DNA of 64,000 nt, taken from Batillaria attramentaria. Taxonomy: Eukaryota; Mollusca; Gastropoda; Batillariidae. The translations under genes and the position numbers were made by a program. Shown one piece after another: positions 43,124-55,880 of this stretch (its first letter is position 1; every line of letters begins with the position of its first letter). The notes under the pieces were generated by a model. That model was not told the origin of the DNA. It made no database searches and worked only from the letters and a program-made list of their open reading frames with translations. The stretch lies in NCBI GenBank assembly GCA_018292915.2, contig JACVVK020000325.1:227501-291500 (forward strand), in the 5' to 3' direction.

Positions 43124-43975
43124 ATGTCTGCTAGCCTGCACCAGTACCTCCCGCGATTTAAACGCAAAACGTCATCGACATCATCGAGTGACTGCAGCCC
43201 GGACAAGCAGACTTGCAAACCCACACCCAAGAAACAGCGAGGTCACGGAAGTGTTGAAAGTCTGTGTGAACTGACAGAATTGTGCGAGGAAGACTGTGAA
43301 ATTATGAATGTACAGGAAACTCTAGCGGACATTAGCAGAAAGATGGAACTGCTAGCTACCAAGACTGATTTAGAGACGTTCTCTTCTGCCTTTACGGAGA
43401 GAATCGCGCAACTTGAGGGGCGGGTGTTCCAGCTGGAGGCAGAGAAGGACAAGCTGAGTGCTGACATGGTGCAAGTGAAAAAGAAAAATACGACGCTCAG
43501 ACAACAACTCGAGAGCATGAAAAGCACGAACGAGAAGAAGCACAACGAAGCAGAGCAGTACTCCAGGAGGTGGAACCTCAGAGTCTTTGGCATAAAAGAA
43601 ACAAGAGAGGAGAACTGTGTTGCCAAGTGCTTGGAAGTTTTTAATGAGAAAGTGAAGGTCGAAACTAAAGAGGAAGATATACAGGTGGCTCATCGAGCCG
43701 GAGGAAATCAGCAGAGACAGCGGGGGGAGCGTGAGGGGGAGAGGCAGAGGAGAGAGAGACCGCCTGCGATCATCGTACAGTTCGCCAGCCGGCGGGTGCG
43801 AGATTCCATTCTACAGAGGAGGCGAGTGCTGGCCAAGAGTGGTATCGTCATCAGTGAGGACCTGACTTATAAGAACTTCAAGCTGCTCCAGGCAGCTCAA
43901 GTACACTCGGCAACCAGCACAGCTTGGGCGTCCAACGGCAAAGTTATAGTTCAACTCAAAATGGTAAAAAGTTGA
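43124..43975 (+). CDS. LINE ORF1 protein (L1/Tx1-like)
   Basis: 283 residues, intact from ATG to TGA. A basic Ser/Thr-rich N-terminus is followed by a coiled coil (about 60-145, heptads such as RIAQLEGRVFQLEAEKDKL), then an RRM-like start (YSRRWNLRVFGIKE) and a C-terminal domain (AIIVQFASRRVRDSIL). This is the order of L1-type ORF1 RNA chaperones, which coat LINE RNA in RNPs. No zinc knuckle is seen. ORF2 begins 1.96 kb downstream, an unusually long gap that contains a SINE, so pairing with that ORF2 is probable but unproven. Confidence 0.85.
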   Translation: MSASLHQYLPRFKRKTSSTSSSDCSPDKQTCKPTPKKQRGHGSVESLCELTELCEEDCEIMNVQETLADISRKMELLATKTDLETFSSAFTERIAQLEGRVFQLEAEKDKLSADMVQVKKKNTTLRQQLESMKSTNEKKHNEAEQYSRRWNLRVFGIKETREENCVAKCLEVFNEKVKVETKEEDIQVAHRAGGNQQRQRGEREGERQRRERPPAIIVQFASRRVRDSILQRRRVLAKSGIVISEDLTYKNFKLLQAAQVHSATSTAWASNGKVIVQLKMVKS

Positions 43976-44077
43976 GAGTGGACATTGACACGGACCTCAA
44001 CTCATTCTTCCAATGTAGATATAAGTACCTGTAACATTGTTACCAATCAGCCATAATGTGACAATTTCAGTGCTGAA

Positions 44078-44365
44078 ACAGGTGTGTGGTAGTGACACAA
44101 GCCAATCGGGCTGACTTCCTGTAAGTCGTCTTTTTTTCTGGCCTTTTGCTTCAATTTATTGCCGTGTTTTGTTGTTTCTATCTCTTGTGTCTCTGCAATT
44201 TATGAGCAGATGCGGTAGTCAGTGATATAAGCCAGTTGGCCTGACTTCGTGTAAGCCGGTTTGTTTTTTTTTTGGTTTTTTTTTTTTTTTTTGCTGGCTT
44301 TCTTGCTTCATTTTGTCGTTTTGTTGCCTCTATCTTTTGTGTCTCTGCAACTTATAAGCAGAAAC
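44078..44365 (+). repeat. Two-unit tandem repeat between LINE ORFs
   Basis: Two units of about 140 bp, each with AAGCCAnnnGGnCTGACTTC, a T-rich block and GTGTCTCTGCAA. Confidence 0.7.
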
Positions 44366-44699
44366 CCTCGTTCTGTACCAACTCCCCCCCCCCCCCCCAT
44401 GAATACGTGCTGTCCTAAGTTTTTTTGTTGTTGTTGTTGTTGTTGTTGTTGTTTTTGAATGGGACATGACATGACTACGTGCTTTGTAAAGTACATGGGC
44501 CCCCCTCCCTGCATTGAGACTTGAAGTCTTGGTTTTCTTTCTCTCTCTCTTTCTCCTCGGCTCCGCCATATCTACAGTTATATATTCTGGCACTGTAGGG
44601 GAGGTAGGCCAAGTCTCCTCTCCTGCATGACTGTAATGCAATGTTTTGATTTTAAATCTCATGTGTCATTGAACGCTGCTTTTCCACCGTCCCCCGTAC

Positions 44700-44825
44700 C
44701 TCGGCTGGGGCCAAATGTGTGTGCTTTTTTTTTTCTTTTTTTCTTTTTCTTTCGTTGTCCCGTCCTTGACATCACCCTTACGTGGTGGAAAAGGACGTTA
44801 AATCCCAATACACCCACCCCACCAT
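44700..44825 (+). mobile_element. 5'-truncated SINE family A
   Basis: Starts at CTCGGCTGGGGCCAAATG. TCCACCGTCCCC at 44686-44697 and 44826-44837 is the target duplication. Confidence 0.85.
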
Positions 44826-45079
44826 ATCCACCGTCCCCAGGCAGGTCAGTGTGACATACAGCAGCCGTATATATGACCCTCTCGAGTGTATTACGCTGTA
44901 ATTTTGTCTTAATTGGTAGCACGTACTGTGGGACGATCTTGTCTTTCTTTGCTAGCCCTCCCCGAGTATACTATATCAATAACCTATTCCCTCCAACCAC
45001 TCGACAGACCCGCGTACAGTTTTCATTGTATTATAATGTACAACATTTAGAAGAGTTGCCAATGTTTACATTCAGAGGC

Positions 45080-45937
45080 TAAGGGCACGACCTCCGACCC
45101 CTTGACCTACATGCGCGTGCGCAGTCGTGACAGGAGAGTGCGCGCTAGCGCAGTCAGTGGGGGGAAACCTCTGTTTTAGTGTTGTCGTTACTGTTAATGA
45201 ACTTGCGGATAGCGTGAGATATCTCACAGACACGGAGCTTACTGATGGTGGCGAATATTCTGCGGTGAGGCGCGTTGCGAGCTCGGGGCAGCGTTTGTAG
45301 CGGTGTCATTTGGGAACTGTGGAGTCGGCCATGAGCCTACCCTAGGTGTTGAGGGTACGTACACAAACTCCATACTTTACCCAACCATAAACACGTTGGC
45401 AACCATATGTATCATACGAGTGTTTGCCGAGCTACTTAGTTGTCCCCTTCCTGCAAATATATTCGATAGGGAAGGACGGCGTGCTGTTTGCGGCTACCGT
45501 TCAGGTATCAGGCATCCCCCCTCCCCCCCCCCCCCCCAGTGTTCGTTTACTGGGAAAATATGAACAAAAACTATAGCACAGAATGCGTGCACACGTCTAC
45601 TTTTCTCAGTCAGGTTACTTTTTGTTTTTAGATTTTTCCCTTTTTCATTTATTTTGTTTTCCCTATCGATTTTCTAAGTTTTCCTTTTCTACATACACTA
45701 CACTACACTACACCAGCATAATGTGCTGTCCCTTCCTCTATTTGGAATGTCTCTTGCTGGACATCAGGTCTGGGACCACAGGGTGTATTTTTTTTCCGTT
45801 CAGTCCCTGCTTCTGTACTGGTTTTGCTTAGTTTTGACTCTCATTCAGTCCCCGTGTAAAAGGGACCTGTTTGGTGATATTTAGAATAGTACAATCCTCA
45901 ATGCATCATCGCTAATAGGAAAATAACTGTTGCCTCA
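45080..45937. other. Unassigned DNA before LINE ORF2
   Basis: A GC/CpG-rich stretch near 45090-45170 and a poly-C run near 45515-45537. No gene recognised. Confidence 0.3.
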
Positions 45938-48470
45938 TTGAATTGTCAGGGCCTGGGTAATCCAAACAAACGTAGGGATGTTTTTCACTTCTTAAGAGAA
46001 AAGGGGTTCTCTATTTGCTTTCTACAGGATACACACTTCACACCAAAACTAGAAAACTATATTAGACCAGAATGGGGGTACAAATGTTACTTTGCCTTAT
46101 ACAGCTCAAACTCACGTGGAGTTGCTATTCTGTTTAACAATAACTTTGATTTCGAATTGAACAAGGTCTACAAGGATCAAGGTGGTAATTTTATCATGGT
46201 TTCATTGAAAATGATGGACAAAGACTTTCTCCTGGTTAACTTGTATGGGCCCAACCGAGACGAACCAGACTTTTATAGGGAATTAGAGGAAAAAATACTT
46301 GAAGTGGGGTTTGAAAGGGTTATAATTGGGGGCGACTGGAATGCGATCAGTAATTTTCATCTGGATTGTCAAAACTATAAGCATCACAACAATCCTAAAG
46401 CAACGGACCAGATAGATCAGCTTATGGATAATTTAGATCTAGTGGATATCTGGCGTGAACTAAACCCAGAATTAAAGAGGTTTACCTGGAGAAGGTACCG
46501 GCCCGTCCAACAAAGCAGACTCGACTACTATTTAGTGTCAGGGCTGCTGTGTAGTTATGTAACTGAAGCGGATATTTTACCAGGATATAGGACAGATCAT
46601 TCATTAATTACTTTAACATTAGAAGAAGGTCTCAAATCAAAAGGTCATTCATTTTGGAAATTTAATAGTTCTCTTCTCCGGGATGTTAAATATGTGTCAG
46701 AAATACATGGCGTTATTAAGAGCGTGACAGAAGAATATGCGGCTGCACCATACAGTCGAGATGCAATCTCAAAAATCCCTAAAGCTGAATTGCAACTCGT
46801 AGTTTCGGACCAAACATTCTTAGACACATTACTAATGAAAATTAGAACAAAAACGATATCATTTGCAGTAATGAAAAAACGCATTGAATATGAGAAAGAG
46901 AATACCCTAGAAAGCTTTATTCGCACTTTGGAAAACAAACCTTTATTGAATATTGAGGAAACAAGTGAGCTTGCTGACTATAAACAGGAATTAGTGCAAC
47001 TTAGAGAAAAACGTATGAAAGGTGTACTCCTGCGTTCTCGAGCGAGATGGGTCATGGTGGTGAGAAGGTCACAAAATACTTTTGTGGTTTAGAGAAACGG
47101 AACTATGTGAGTGAGTGTATGACTAAACTAGTACAGAAGAATGGTCTTATATTGACTGAGGAAAAGGATATAATAAAGGAAGTTGGTCTATTTTACCAAC
47201 AGCTATATAGTAAAAGAGATGTAGAAATGTGTGAACTTGCTTCAATAGTTGAAAATATGCCAAAATTGTCCGAAACAGAGCGGGATTCCTTAGAGGGTAA
47301 AATAACACTAGAAGAAGCGGGTCGTGTATTGAAGAATATAAGTAACAATAAAAGTCCTGGTAGTGATGGCTTTACAGCGGAATTTTTAAAAAAAAATTTG
47401 GCTACAACTTGGCACATTTGTGGTCAGATCACTCAACGAAGGCTTTGAAAAAAAGGAAATGTCTGCAACGCAAAAAGAAGGTGTAATAGTATGTATCCCT
47501 AAAGGTGACAGACCAAAAGAATATATAAAAAAAAACTGGCGACCCATCTCGCTATTGAATACAGTTTATAAGATTGGCTCTGGCTGTATGGCGGCAAGGT
47601 TAAAGGGTGTATTGTCATCAATTATTCATGATGATCAGACTGGGTTTGTTCCGAACCGATACTTAGGGGACAATGTTCGTCTCATTTATGATGTTATTGA
47701 TTATTTAGCAAAAACAAAACAACCAGGTTTGATGCTCTGTCTGGATTTTGAGAAAGTATTCGATAGCGTGGATAATGGTTTCATGATGAATGTACTTCAA
47801 GGGTCTGGCTGCGGGCCCGAATTCTGCCAATGGATTCAGGCTTTGTATACCAATATCAAGTCAACAGTAACAGTTAATGGTAAGCCTGCTCAATTGTTCC
47901 CTATGGAGCGAGGCTGCAGACAGGGAGATCCCGTATCCCCATACTTATTTGTTATGTGTGTTGAAGTGATGGCCCTAATGATAAGACAAAACCAAAATAT
48001 TAAGGTTAAAGATGTAGAAACCAAGATCTTGCAGTATGCAGACGACACAGAGCTAATGCTAGAAGGTGATGCCTTATCATTTGAAGAATCCATAAACACA
48101 ATTGATAAGTTTGAGAAAATTTCAGGTTTAGCACTCAATACAAATAAAACAATAGCAGTCTGGTTAGGAAACAAAAGGAATTCACCCACGAAGTATATGC
48201 CCCACTTACATATGGACTGGAACCTGGACCAATTTAAGATATTAGGGATTTGGTTCACTAATGACCTTAAAGACTGTTGCGAAATGAATTATAAGGACAA
48301 GTTTCTAGAAATAAAAAAGTGTACAAAATTTGGCTAAAAAGACAGATCACACCCCTTGGTAGGGTTGCTGTGCTTAAGTCACTCATCTTGTCTAAGATCA
48401 CTCATCTTTGGCTACAGGCAGACAAACTCGTACTTGAATTACAAAAATCAGTGTTTTACTTTGTATGAAA
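45938..48470 (+). pseudogene. LINE ORF2 (endonuclease + reverse transcriptase), frameshifted
   Basis: The first segment (45938-47092) is an APE-type endonuclease: SLNCQGLGNPNKRRDVFHF, QDTHF, GGDWNAI, RLDYYLVSG, TDHSLITL. The frame shifts near 47050 and again at the A-rich run near 47390. The reverse transcriptase (47420-48337) has NWRPISLLN, LDFEKVFDSVD and the catalytic YADDTE near 48035. A third shift near 48330 leads to RQITPLGRVAVLKSLI and stops near 48470. The endonuclease-RT order and motifs fit L1/Tx1-like elements. At least three frameshifts make it inactive. Confidence 0.88.
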
Positions 48471-48808
48471 TAAAAAAAACAAGACAGAATAAATAGGAAT
48501 ACTTCAGTAAAGCATACAAAACACTGGGTAATAACATACAGATTGACTCAATGATAGACTTTTGCTCAGAACCTTTATTACATAACAAGAATATAACAAG
48601 GAGGAACGGCCCCGTCCTACAAAGTTGTTTCTCCAAACTTCATTTTATTTTGTCTGTTTTGTTGTTATTGTTGCCGGTTCTCCCCTCTCCAAGTTCTACC
48701 AATGACACAAGATCCTCTACGACCTCGACCGATTAGCCACGTGACTGGCGGTGGGACCGGGTGGGGGAAGAAGGGAGAGAGAGAGAGGCAGAGAGAGAGA
48801 GAGAGAGA

Positions 48809-48984
48809 GGGTGGGTGGGTGGGTGTTTAGGAGTTTAACGTCCTTTTCCACCACATAAGGGTGATATCAAAGACGGGGCAACGAGAAAAAGGCCAGCACA
48901 AATATTTGGCCCCAGCCGGGATTCGAACTCTCGGCCCAAGCATTGAAAGTCCAACGCTCTACCATTCGGCCACCCTGGCTCCCC
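48809..48984 (-). mobile_element. SINE family A
   Basis: Full-length antisense copy after a (GA)n stretch. Confidence 0.88.
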
Positions 48985-49187
48985 ATAGAACGAACGAACG
49001 AACGAACTTTATTTTCCAACGGAAGTGATTTAACCAAACAATGATTAATTTTCAATCAGCCGTTGCTACAAAAACAAAAGACTACAATGGCAAGATTAAA
49101 GGGAAATACAAAAAAAAAAAAAAAAAAAGGCAAAATAAAGAAAAAAAATTACTCGAAAGAAGAAAAAAAATCTTTCTCTCACTCTCC

Positions 49188-49189
<2 letters not shown>

Positions 49190-49236
<47 letters not shown>
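49190..49236. repeat. (AC)n microsatellite
   Basis: Pure dinucleotide run. Confidence 0.95.
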
Positions 49237-49238
<2 letters not shown>

Positions 49239-49445
49239 GACATGGTTGTTCAGGTTATACACCAAAATGGACACTTGAAAGAAACTTTCTTATTACCGAG
49301 AAGTAAACGTCTGGTTCAGTGTTTCAGTTTCAAGTAGATGGGAAAACAGTCTTTTTCTGAAAGTGGAACGTGACGGAATAATTTTTAGACTTGGTGGTAG
49401 TGAGTTCCAGACTGTGGGCCCAGAGAAAGCAAAACTCATTTTATA

Positions 49446-49837
49446 CAGTCAAACACGCTTAAGCCGAACTCTCCCGGGGAATGGAAAATCGTTTCGCTTA
49501 TCCGAGTTTCTGCATATCCGAGTTCGGATAAGCCAAACCTTTCCCGAGAAATCACCCTGCAGTTCGGCTTAACCGAGTTTTTTTCAGGATAAGTTGTAAA
49601 ATCACTTGGAATGTTTGTAAAAAGTTTCTTTTTTGTTTTGTTTTGTTTTTAAAGAGAATATCTTTGCTTCCCTTTGCAACTGAAACATCGAATGGATAAT
49701 TTTGCGAAAGTTTGTAGACGTGTATGCTGCTTTTCTGTGGGCAAATGTATACTATATGTATATGCAAATGTGTATAATGGCAACGGTCTGAGAGAGACAC
49801 GGGTCGAGCTTATTGATTCCTGAGACTAGTAACACAG

Positions 49838-49934
<97 letters not shown>

Positions 49935-50390
49935 TAAATGAATAAGATCAAAACAGTGACAAGTTATAAGTGCTTTCTTCATTGGGGCTGGGTGTTGTGA
50001 TTGCTAATTTTTTTCTATTCTTTTTTCTGCCCCACATTTATTTTTTAATTTTTCACACACAGTCCATGGTCTTTTGTCACCAAAGGATGGATGTTGTGAT
50101 ATTTTTACTATTTTTTCTGGTCCTTTTCTCGCCCACCGTTTTTTTTTTTTTTTTTTCCCCGCGGCGTGTATGTCAGTACGTCCGCAGAGTTACCTTTTGT
50201 TTGTTTGTTGAAGTTATGTCCCATTTGTCCCTGAAGAAGGCGAAAGCCGAAACGTTGACCTGTGCCGTCCTTTGTGAAAGTTAAGTGGTTTCTGTCCCTT
50301 TTGTCCCTATGTCGCTTTTATTTGCTTAACTTGTAACCACTTCGCAGTCATTACCGTTTCCTTTTCTAACCAAACTATAAAACTAAATGG

Positions 50391-50446
<56 letters not shown>

Positions 50447-50519
50447 TGCGGTCGCATTACTGTACGCACAAATCAATGTACGCTCCACTCCGTTCCTGCA
50501 CTCCACCACCCCCACCCCC

Positions 50520-50550
<31 letters not shown>

Positions 50551-50613
50551 ACACACACGTGCGCGATTCTATACGCACAAGCCAATGCACGCTCCATCCC
50601 CCCGCCCCACCCC

Positions 50614-50654
<41 letters not shown>

Positions 50655-50659
50655 ACCTG

Positions 50660-50697
<38 letters not shown>

Positions 50698-51307
50698 GGA
50701 GACTGCATGTTACACACTCCCTCCCCTACACACGCCAAAAGAAACAATCGTGCACGCACAAATCTAAGCCCGAGCTCATATCCTTTCTACTAGCCCATAA
50801 ACCACGCCCATCGCAAATCTCCCAAGGTTACCTTTCGACCTGCCCCTCCCCTGTGCCCCTCCCTCGGTCATCCCATCTCTGACCCTGAACCCACCACCTA
50901 ATTCACGCACGCAAACTTAGATCTACCACTCGTTCTGTCCAAACAATGGCGCCTGCAAAACATGTGGCACGCGTCATCAGTTTCCCGCATACTGAAAAAC
51001 AGGTGACGTGTTCGTTTCTGTTAGATAATTATAGCCGTGACGAAATATATTCATAAGTTATCTTCCCGACGTGTTTTTCAAGCAAACATTTTTTTTAAAA
51101 AGTCTCTCCGACAGTGTTTAGAGTTCGGCTTATCTGTCAAAATCACGTTTGGGATATCCGTGTTTGAGTTAGCTATTTTTTGACAGAGTTTGGCTTATCC
51201 GAATTAGAAATAGTCTTACAAAGAGGGGGGTCTGGCGGGGAATTGGTTTTGGTTTCTGTTATCCGAGTTTTTTGCTTAAGCGTGTTTCGCTTAGGCGAGT
51301 GTGACTG
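49446..51307. mobile_element. Pogo/Tigger-like non-autonomous element
   Basis: Left end CAGTCAAACACGCTTAAGCC after TA; right end complement CAGTCACACTCGCCTAAGCG before TA. Subterminal CTTATCCGAGTT and CGGCTTAACCGAG motifs recur on both sides. No transposase frame inside. The interior holds (CT)n(GT)n at 49841-49930 and (AC)n/poly-C at 50396-50695. Confidence 0.75.
50231..50255 (+). other. Hammerhead-ribozyme-like core motif
   Basis: CTGAAGA, a short GGC-GAAA-GCC hairpin, then GAAAC matches the catalytic core pattern CUGANGA / stem II / GAAA. Stems I and III are not demonstrated. Confidence 0.3.
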
Positions 51308-51309
51308 TA

Positions 51310-51899
51310 TATGTCTATCCTAGGGAGTGGGAGTGGTATACAACCGTTTCTCATTCCTCTAATGGCATGTGTCGGTTGTTTAATGAGTGATTTAAGGTAT
51401 GACGGGGCATTCCCGTGAATGGTACTATGTACAAGTAGACATTTGTTCAGGATATGTTGACTGCGCAGAGACAGAATCCCGAGCTGTTGAATCTTTGGTC
51501 CGTTGGAATGGTAGAAAGGGGGTGAACTTGTTTTATTGATCTTCTATGTAAGGAGTTGAGTTTAGATAAGTGAACTTGACTGCAGCTGTCCCATACATTA
51601 GAAACATAATCTATGTGGGGTTTAACATGGGCAAAAAAGAAGAGCTTGCGATGGTCACAGTCCATATAGATTTTCAGTTTAGATAATAAGTAAAGGTTCT
51701 TAGCTACTGTCCTGCAAACGTGGTCAACGTGTGATTTCCATTTTAGCTGGTCATCAACAATCACACCTAGTAGCCTATGTTCCGAGACCTGTTTAATTTC
51801 AGCATGATCAATGGTAAGTTTGAGAGGTGGAGGAGAGAGTTGGTGTTTCTGGCGGGTTGTAATCAACATGCTTTTTGTTTTGTTAGGATTGATATGCAT
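51310..51899 (-). mobile_element. LINE reverse-transcriptase C-terminal remnant
   Basis: On minus: NPNKTKSMLITTR, HRLLGVIVDDQLKWKSHVDH, LSKLKIYMDCDHRKLFF, the post-catalytic RT/thumb region of CR1/L2-type LINEs. 151 codons open; upstream RT motifs absent. Confidence 0.85.
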
Positions 51900-51929
51900 A
51901 TGAGAGAGAGAGAGAGACGTCAGTTCCGT

Positions 51930-52325
51930 GAACTAAACATTTGACGTCAGCCTCAGGCACAGAGAGAGAGAGAGATGACGTCAATTCCGTGAAGCAAACT
52001 TTTGACATCAGCCGCTTGCACTGAGATCGTCTGAGGATGCTTGTTCATGTCTTGTGATTTCCCTGTTGGCTTTGTGACTTCTCCGACTGAATTATTTTTC
52101 ACATGAAATCTGGAAGATCTAGAGGGCTGATGAAATGTCGGAAGCAGTGACGATACTTGCAGATTTTGTCTGTGAACCAAACATTTGACGTCAGCCTCAC
52201 GCTGCTCGTCTGACAGATGATACTTCTACATATCTTGTGATTTCCTTGTTGCTTTTGTGACTTCCGTGACTGAATATATTTTTACATAAAATCTTGAAGA
52301 TCTAGAGAGCTGATGAAACGTGGAC
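51930..52325 (+). repeat. Diverged direct repeats
   Basis: Units of about 150 bp at 51989-52141 and 52176-52325 share TTTGACGTCAGCC, TCTTGTGATTTCC, AAGATCTAGAG and GCTGATGAAA. A shorter third start lies at 51930. Confidence 0.75.
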
Positions 52326-52759
52326 TTAAGTGCCTTGGATTGTACTTACGAAATTGCAAAATTGGAACTTTTTTGACCGGCGCTTCTCGCAGAAACGTGA
52401 AAAATGTGTTTATCTAAAAGCTCTGCTATTCTTAATACTAAAGCTATAATAGTGCAGTAGTTCATGTCATATGTGCAGTTGGCACAAGTGACAAAAATAC
52501 CGGAATGATGAGTAATTTGAAGGAGTCTTTTCATAGATATTTGGCCTTATATGCAAACCACCCCTACCTCGGAAATATTTTTCTTACACAAAACCTGTCC
52601 GAGCTACAGAGCTGTGCTACGAAAACAGGCAGTATAATTGGATGATCATCCCAATTTCAGAAAACGAAGCCATTTGAACATTTTTTTGCGAAAAAAAAAT
52701 CGTAACATGACCGATTTTTTTAAAATCGGCGATAACTCTTCTGAAAATGCAGTAGGCTA

Positions 52760-52862
52760 AAAATCGTGAAAGGTAGGTCTGGAGAAGGTGAATTCCCATT
52801 TTATCTCAAAGTAAAAAGGCCTCCAACGAGGTGGTTTAGGAGATAGCCATCATTACATCCGT

Positions 52863-52913
<51 letters not shown>

Positions 52914-53098
52914 TCACAACTCCCGCCAAAAAGAACGCAGCAGCATAGTGTGCACGTAAGGTGTCTATGACGCAGATTTCGTTACGTCACTGTGTGCGTG
53001 AAAGTAAGTATTGTGTGGAGAAACGTCACAGTCTTGTTTTGTATCACTGAAACTTGCTGCTGCGTGTAGCAAAATCTGCCCCGTCTCATAAAGTTGTT
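52760..53098 (+). repeat. Left end of segmental duplication (copy 2)
   Basis: Matches 13660-14015, including the (AC)n tract in the same place (52865-52910). Confidence 0.75.
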
Positions 53099-53114
53099 TC
53101 TCTATAGAGAAACA

Positions 53115-54021
53115 ACTTAAAAATGGGTAATAAGTCTATTTATTACCAGAAGTGGATTGACAGAACACCACAAATTCACCGGATTGGACATCTGCTAAAT
53201 GATGATGGCACCTGTTTGCCTTTTGTTCGGTTTACAGAAAAATATGGGAATTAATAGATTTTGTTTCGTACAATGGATGTATTAGCGCTGTTAAGGCATA
53301 TGCCAGACGTGCGGGCATAGTCCTTACCAATAACTACAGTAATGAATATGGTAAACTGGTCTCCTGTATTCACTCCTCTCACCGGGGAGGTAGGTATTTT
53401 TATGACTTGCTCACTGCTAACAAGCTGGAACCAAAAGTCTGTAAAAAGTGGAAGGACAAATTGCAGCAAGACATTGAATGGTCAGAAATCTTTATAAAAA
53501 TACAAAAGGTGAAAGACATTAAATTAAGATGGTTCCAAATAAGAGTAGTACATAGAATATTGGGTACCAATGTAATATTGCAACAACAAAAAAAATGGCT
53601 ATTACTGGATCCGACAAATGTAGTTTTTGCACTACGGAACGGGAAAATATTCAACATATTTTGTGGAACTGTCCATATGTTGCTGATTTTTGGGAAGAAT
53701 TCCAAGGAGTGCTGAATGCAAAATGTAAGAATGTATCACTGTTATTAACAGAAAGCATAGTGCTATTTCGATATGATAAATATTTCAAGTCAGACAACAT
53801 GTTCGATTTGATTCTGCTCCTGGCCAAGTTCTTCGTATATACTTGCAAATTTAATAATGTTAAACCAAATAATTATAGGTACGTTTCTCTGTATATTGAG
53901 AGCTCGCTATGAAATGGAAAAACATATGGCGTGGAGAGACATGTCACACAATAGTTGTACAGTTAGGTGGCACACATATCTGCCACTGCTTGAGTGAAGT
54001 ACATGTATGTATGTAAAACCT

Positions 54022-54078
<57 letters not shown>

Positions 54079-54352
54079 GTATAAACATAAAAAAAACCAA
54101 TCGGTACAATTACATATTAATGTATAATTATATACTAAAGAAGTTTCATGCATGAATCTAGGTGCATAAAATAAATCTATTTGTGTGCATGTACGCTAGG
54201 TGTATGTGTAACATGTACAGCAGGTATGTTTGTTTATACTCAGTACGAATCTGTATATATGTTCATGTGGTGTTATGTAAAATGTAGTTTGTATGTATGG
54301 AACACATGTATATATATGTTCATGTACCTCGAAAACAAGAATTAAAAAAAAA
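53115..54352 (+). mobile_element. 5'-truncated L1/Tx1-like LINE 3' end
   Basis: Begins KMGNKSIYYQKWIDR, continues IHRIGHLLNDDG, KLRWFQIRVVHRILGTN and the Cys motif CSFCTTERENIQHILWNC, the C-terminus of L1-like ORF2. Ends in a poly-A run at 54341-54352. Frameshifts are present. It is complementary in extent to the ORF2 fragment ending near 48596. Confidence 0.8.
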
Positions 54353-55880
54353 AACTTTTTATATGTTTTAGATACTTTGTATATGTTTCAGGCATTCTTT
54401 ATATAATATGTTTCAGATACTTTTTGTATGTTTTAGGCACTTTTTAAATGGTTTAGATACTGTGTATATGTTTCGGGCATTTTCGTGTCTGTTTTAGATA
54501 GTTTTTGTATGTTTCAGGCACTTTTTTATGTTTAGACACTTTTTATGTTTTAGACAATTTTATTAGAGTATTAACTAACTTCTTTTTCAGAGCCGTTCGG
54601 ATCCAATACAGTGGTGAAGATGAAATTTGAAATCCAAGACAAGGATAAATTTAACCAAACCATAAAAGCAAGGCAGTAGGACAATGAAGGCACCAAAAGC
54701 TAGGCTATTACAAACTTAATTTACTAACAAAGCTTATATAGCACAAAAATTAGTGTTCAATAACAGAGATGCATTGGTCACGTGTTCAAAAATGTCACCT
54801 ATTAAAACTGAAAGCTGGAGGTCAAATGAAGCGTAAGTGAAAAATAATTCTTTTGCAGAAAACAACTGTCATTTCGTGTAATTCTGTTAGAATACCTATA
54901 CCATGCAATTGGAGTATTAGGACATGTAAACATTTGAGTTTCCAGTAAGGGGGAAAAGTCATTGACGTGACTGGTCATGTTTTTAAAATAATATTTAAAC
55001 AGCAGAAATAAATCTACAGATAAGTTTAACTGTCACTGTGGTACTTCTTCTTACTAAATAAATTCAAGCCAAACAAATGCGTCCCTCGCATTTTTTTTTA
55101 TTTTTTTATTTTTTATTTTATTTTTTATTTTTTTTTTGGGGGGGGGGGAGGGGGGTCAAATTCCCATGAATTGCTTGCGCAAGTGCTCCGGCGAGCCAAT
55201 GCGTACACTTGTCACGTGCAGCCAGCAGATTCTGACAGGGTAGGAGAGAACCGCTTATCAGACAAATTGCCTTCCCCGATTTTCCATCGGCAAATCACTT
55301 GACGAACATAATTCACTACGGCCGTGACTACTTCGATATCAGTGTGATATCACCGGTATTCCTTACTTGAAGACCTCGAACACTTACCGCCTTACCTCAA
55401 ACGATACAATACTCTCTCTATCTCTCTCTCTCTCTCTCGGGAAGCCGGGGTGGCCGAACGGTAGAGAGTTGGACTTTCAATGCTCGGGTCGTGAATTCGA
55501 TTCCCGGCTGGGGCCAAATATTTGTGCTGGCTTTTTCATCGTTGCCCCGTCTTTGATATCACCCGTATAATTTTGGTGAATAAGGACGTTAAGGTACCGA
55601 ACACCCACCCACCCACTCTCTCTCTCTCTCTCTCTGTTTCTGGCCGTTAGTGTGTTTTACTTGCTTATTTGGCAGTTCATGCATTATAAAGAAGTAAGCA
55701 ACGAACTGCCAAATATGCAAATTTGAAGTCATTTATCACAGGTGAGTGATATGTGTCCATTAGGGAATCGAACTTAAATTTGAAACTTACATTCTGGCTC
55801 TGAGTTGTCATCTCAAATACTGTATGAGCGACTCCCTGTTTACGCCAGATGTTCCGTGTTTGCTATGTTTGTAGTTTTTG
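54353..55880 (+). repeat. Segmental duplication, intron part (copy 2)
   Basis: Colinear with 15003-16738; contains its own (T)n/(G)n block near 55090-55155 and a SINE insertion not found in copy 1. Confidence 0.75.
55438..55612 (+). mobile_element. SINE family A
   Basis: Full-length sense copy inserted in a (CT)n tract; absent at the matching place in copy 1, so younger than the duplication. Confidence 0.88.

Noticed and set aside
52297..52325. CTGATGAAACG as a second hammerhead motif
   Set aside because: No stem II sequence between CTGATGA and the GAAA-like part.
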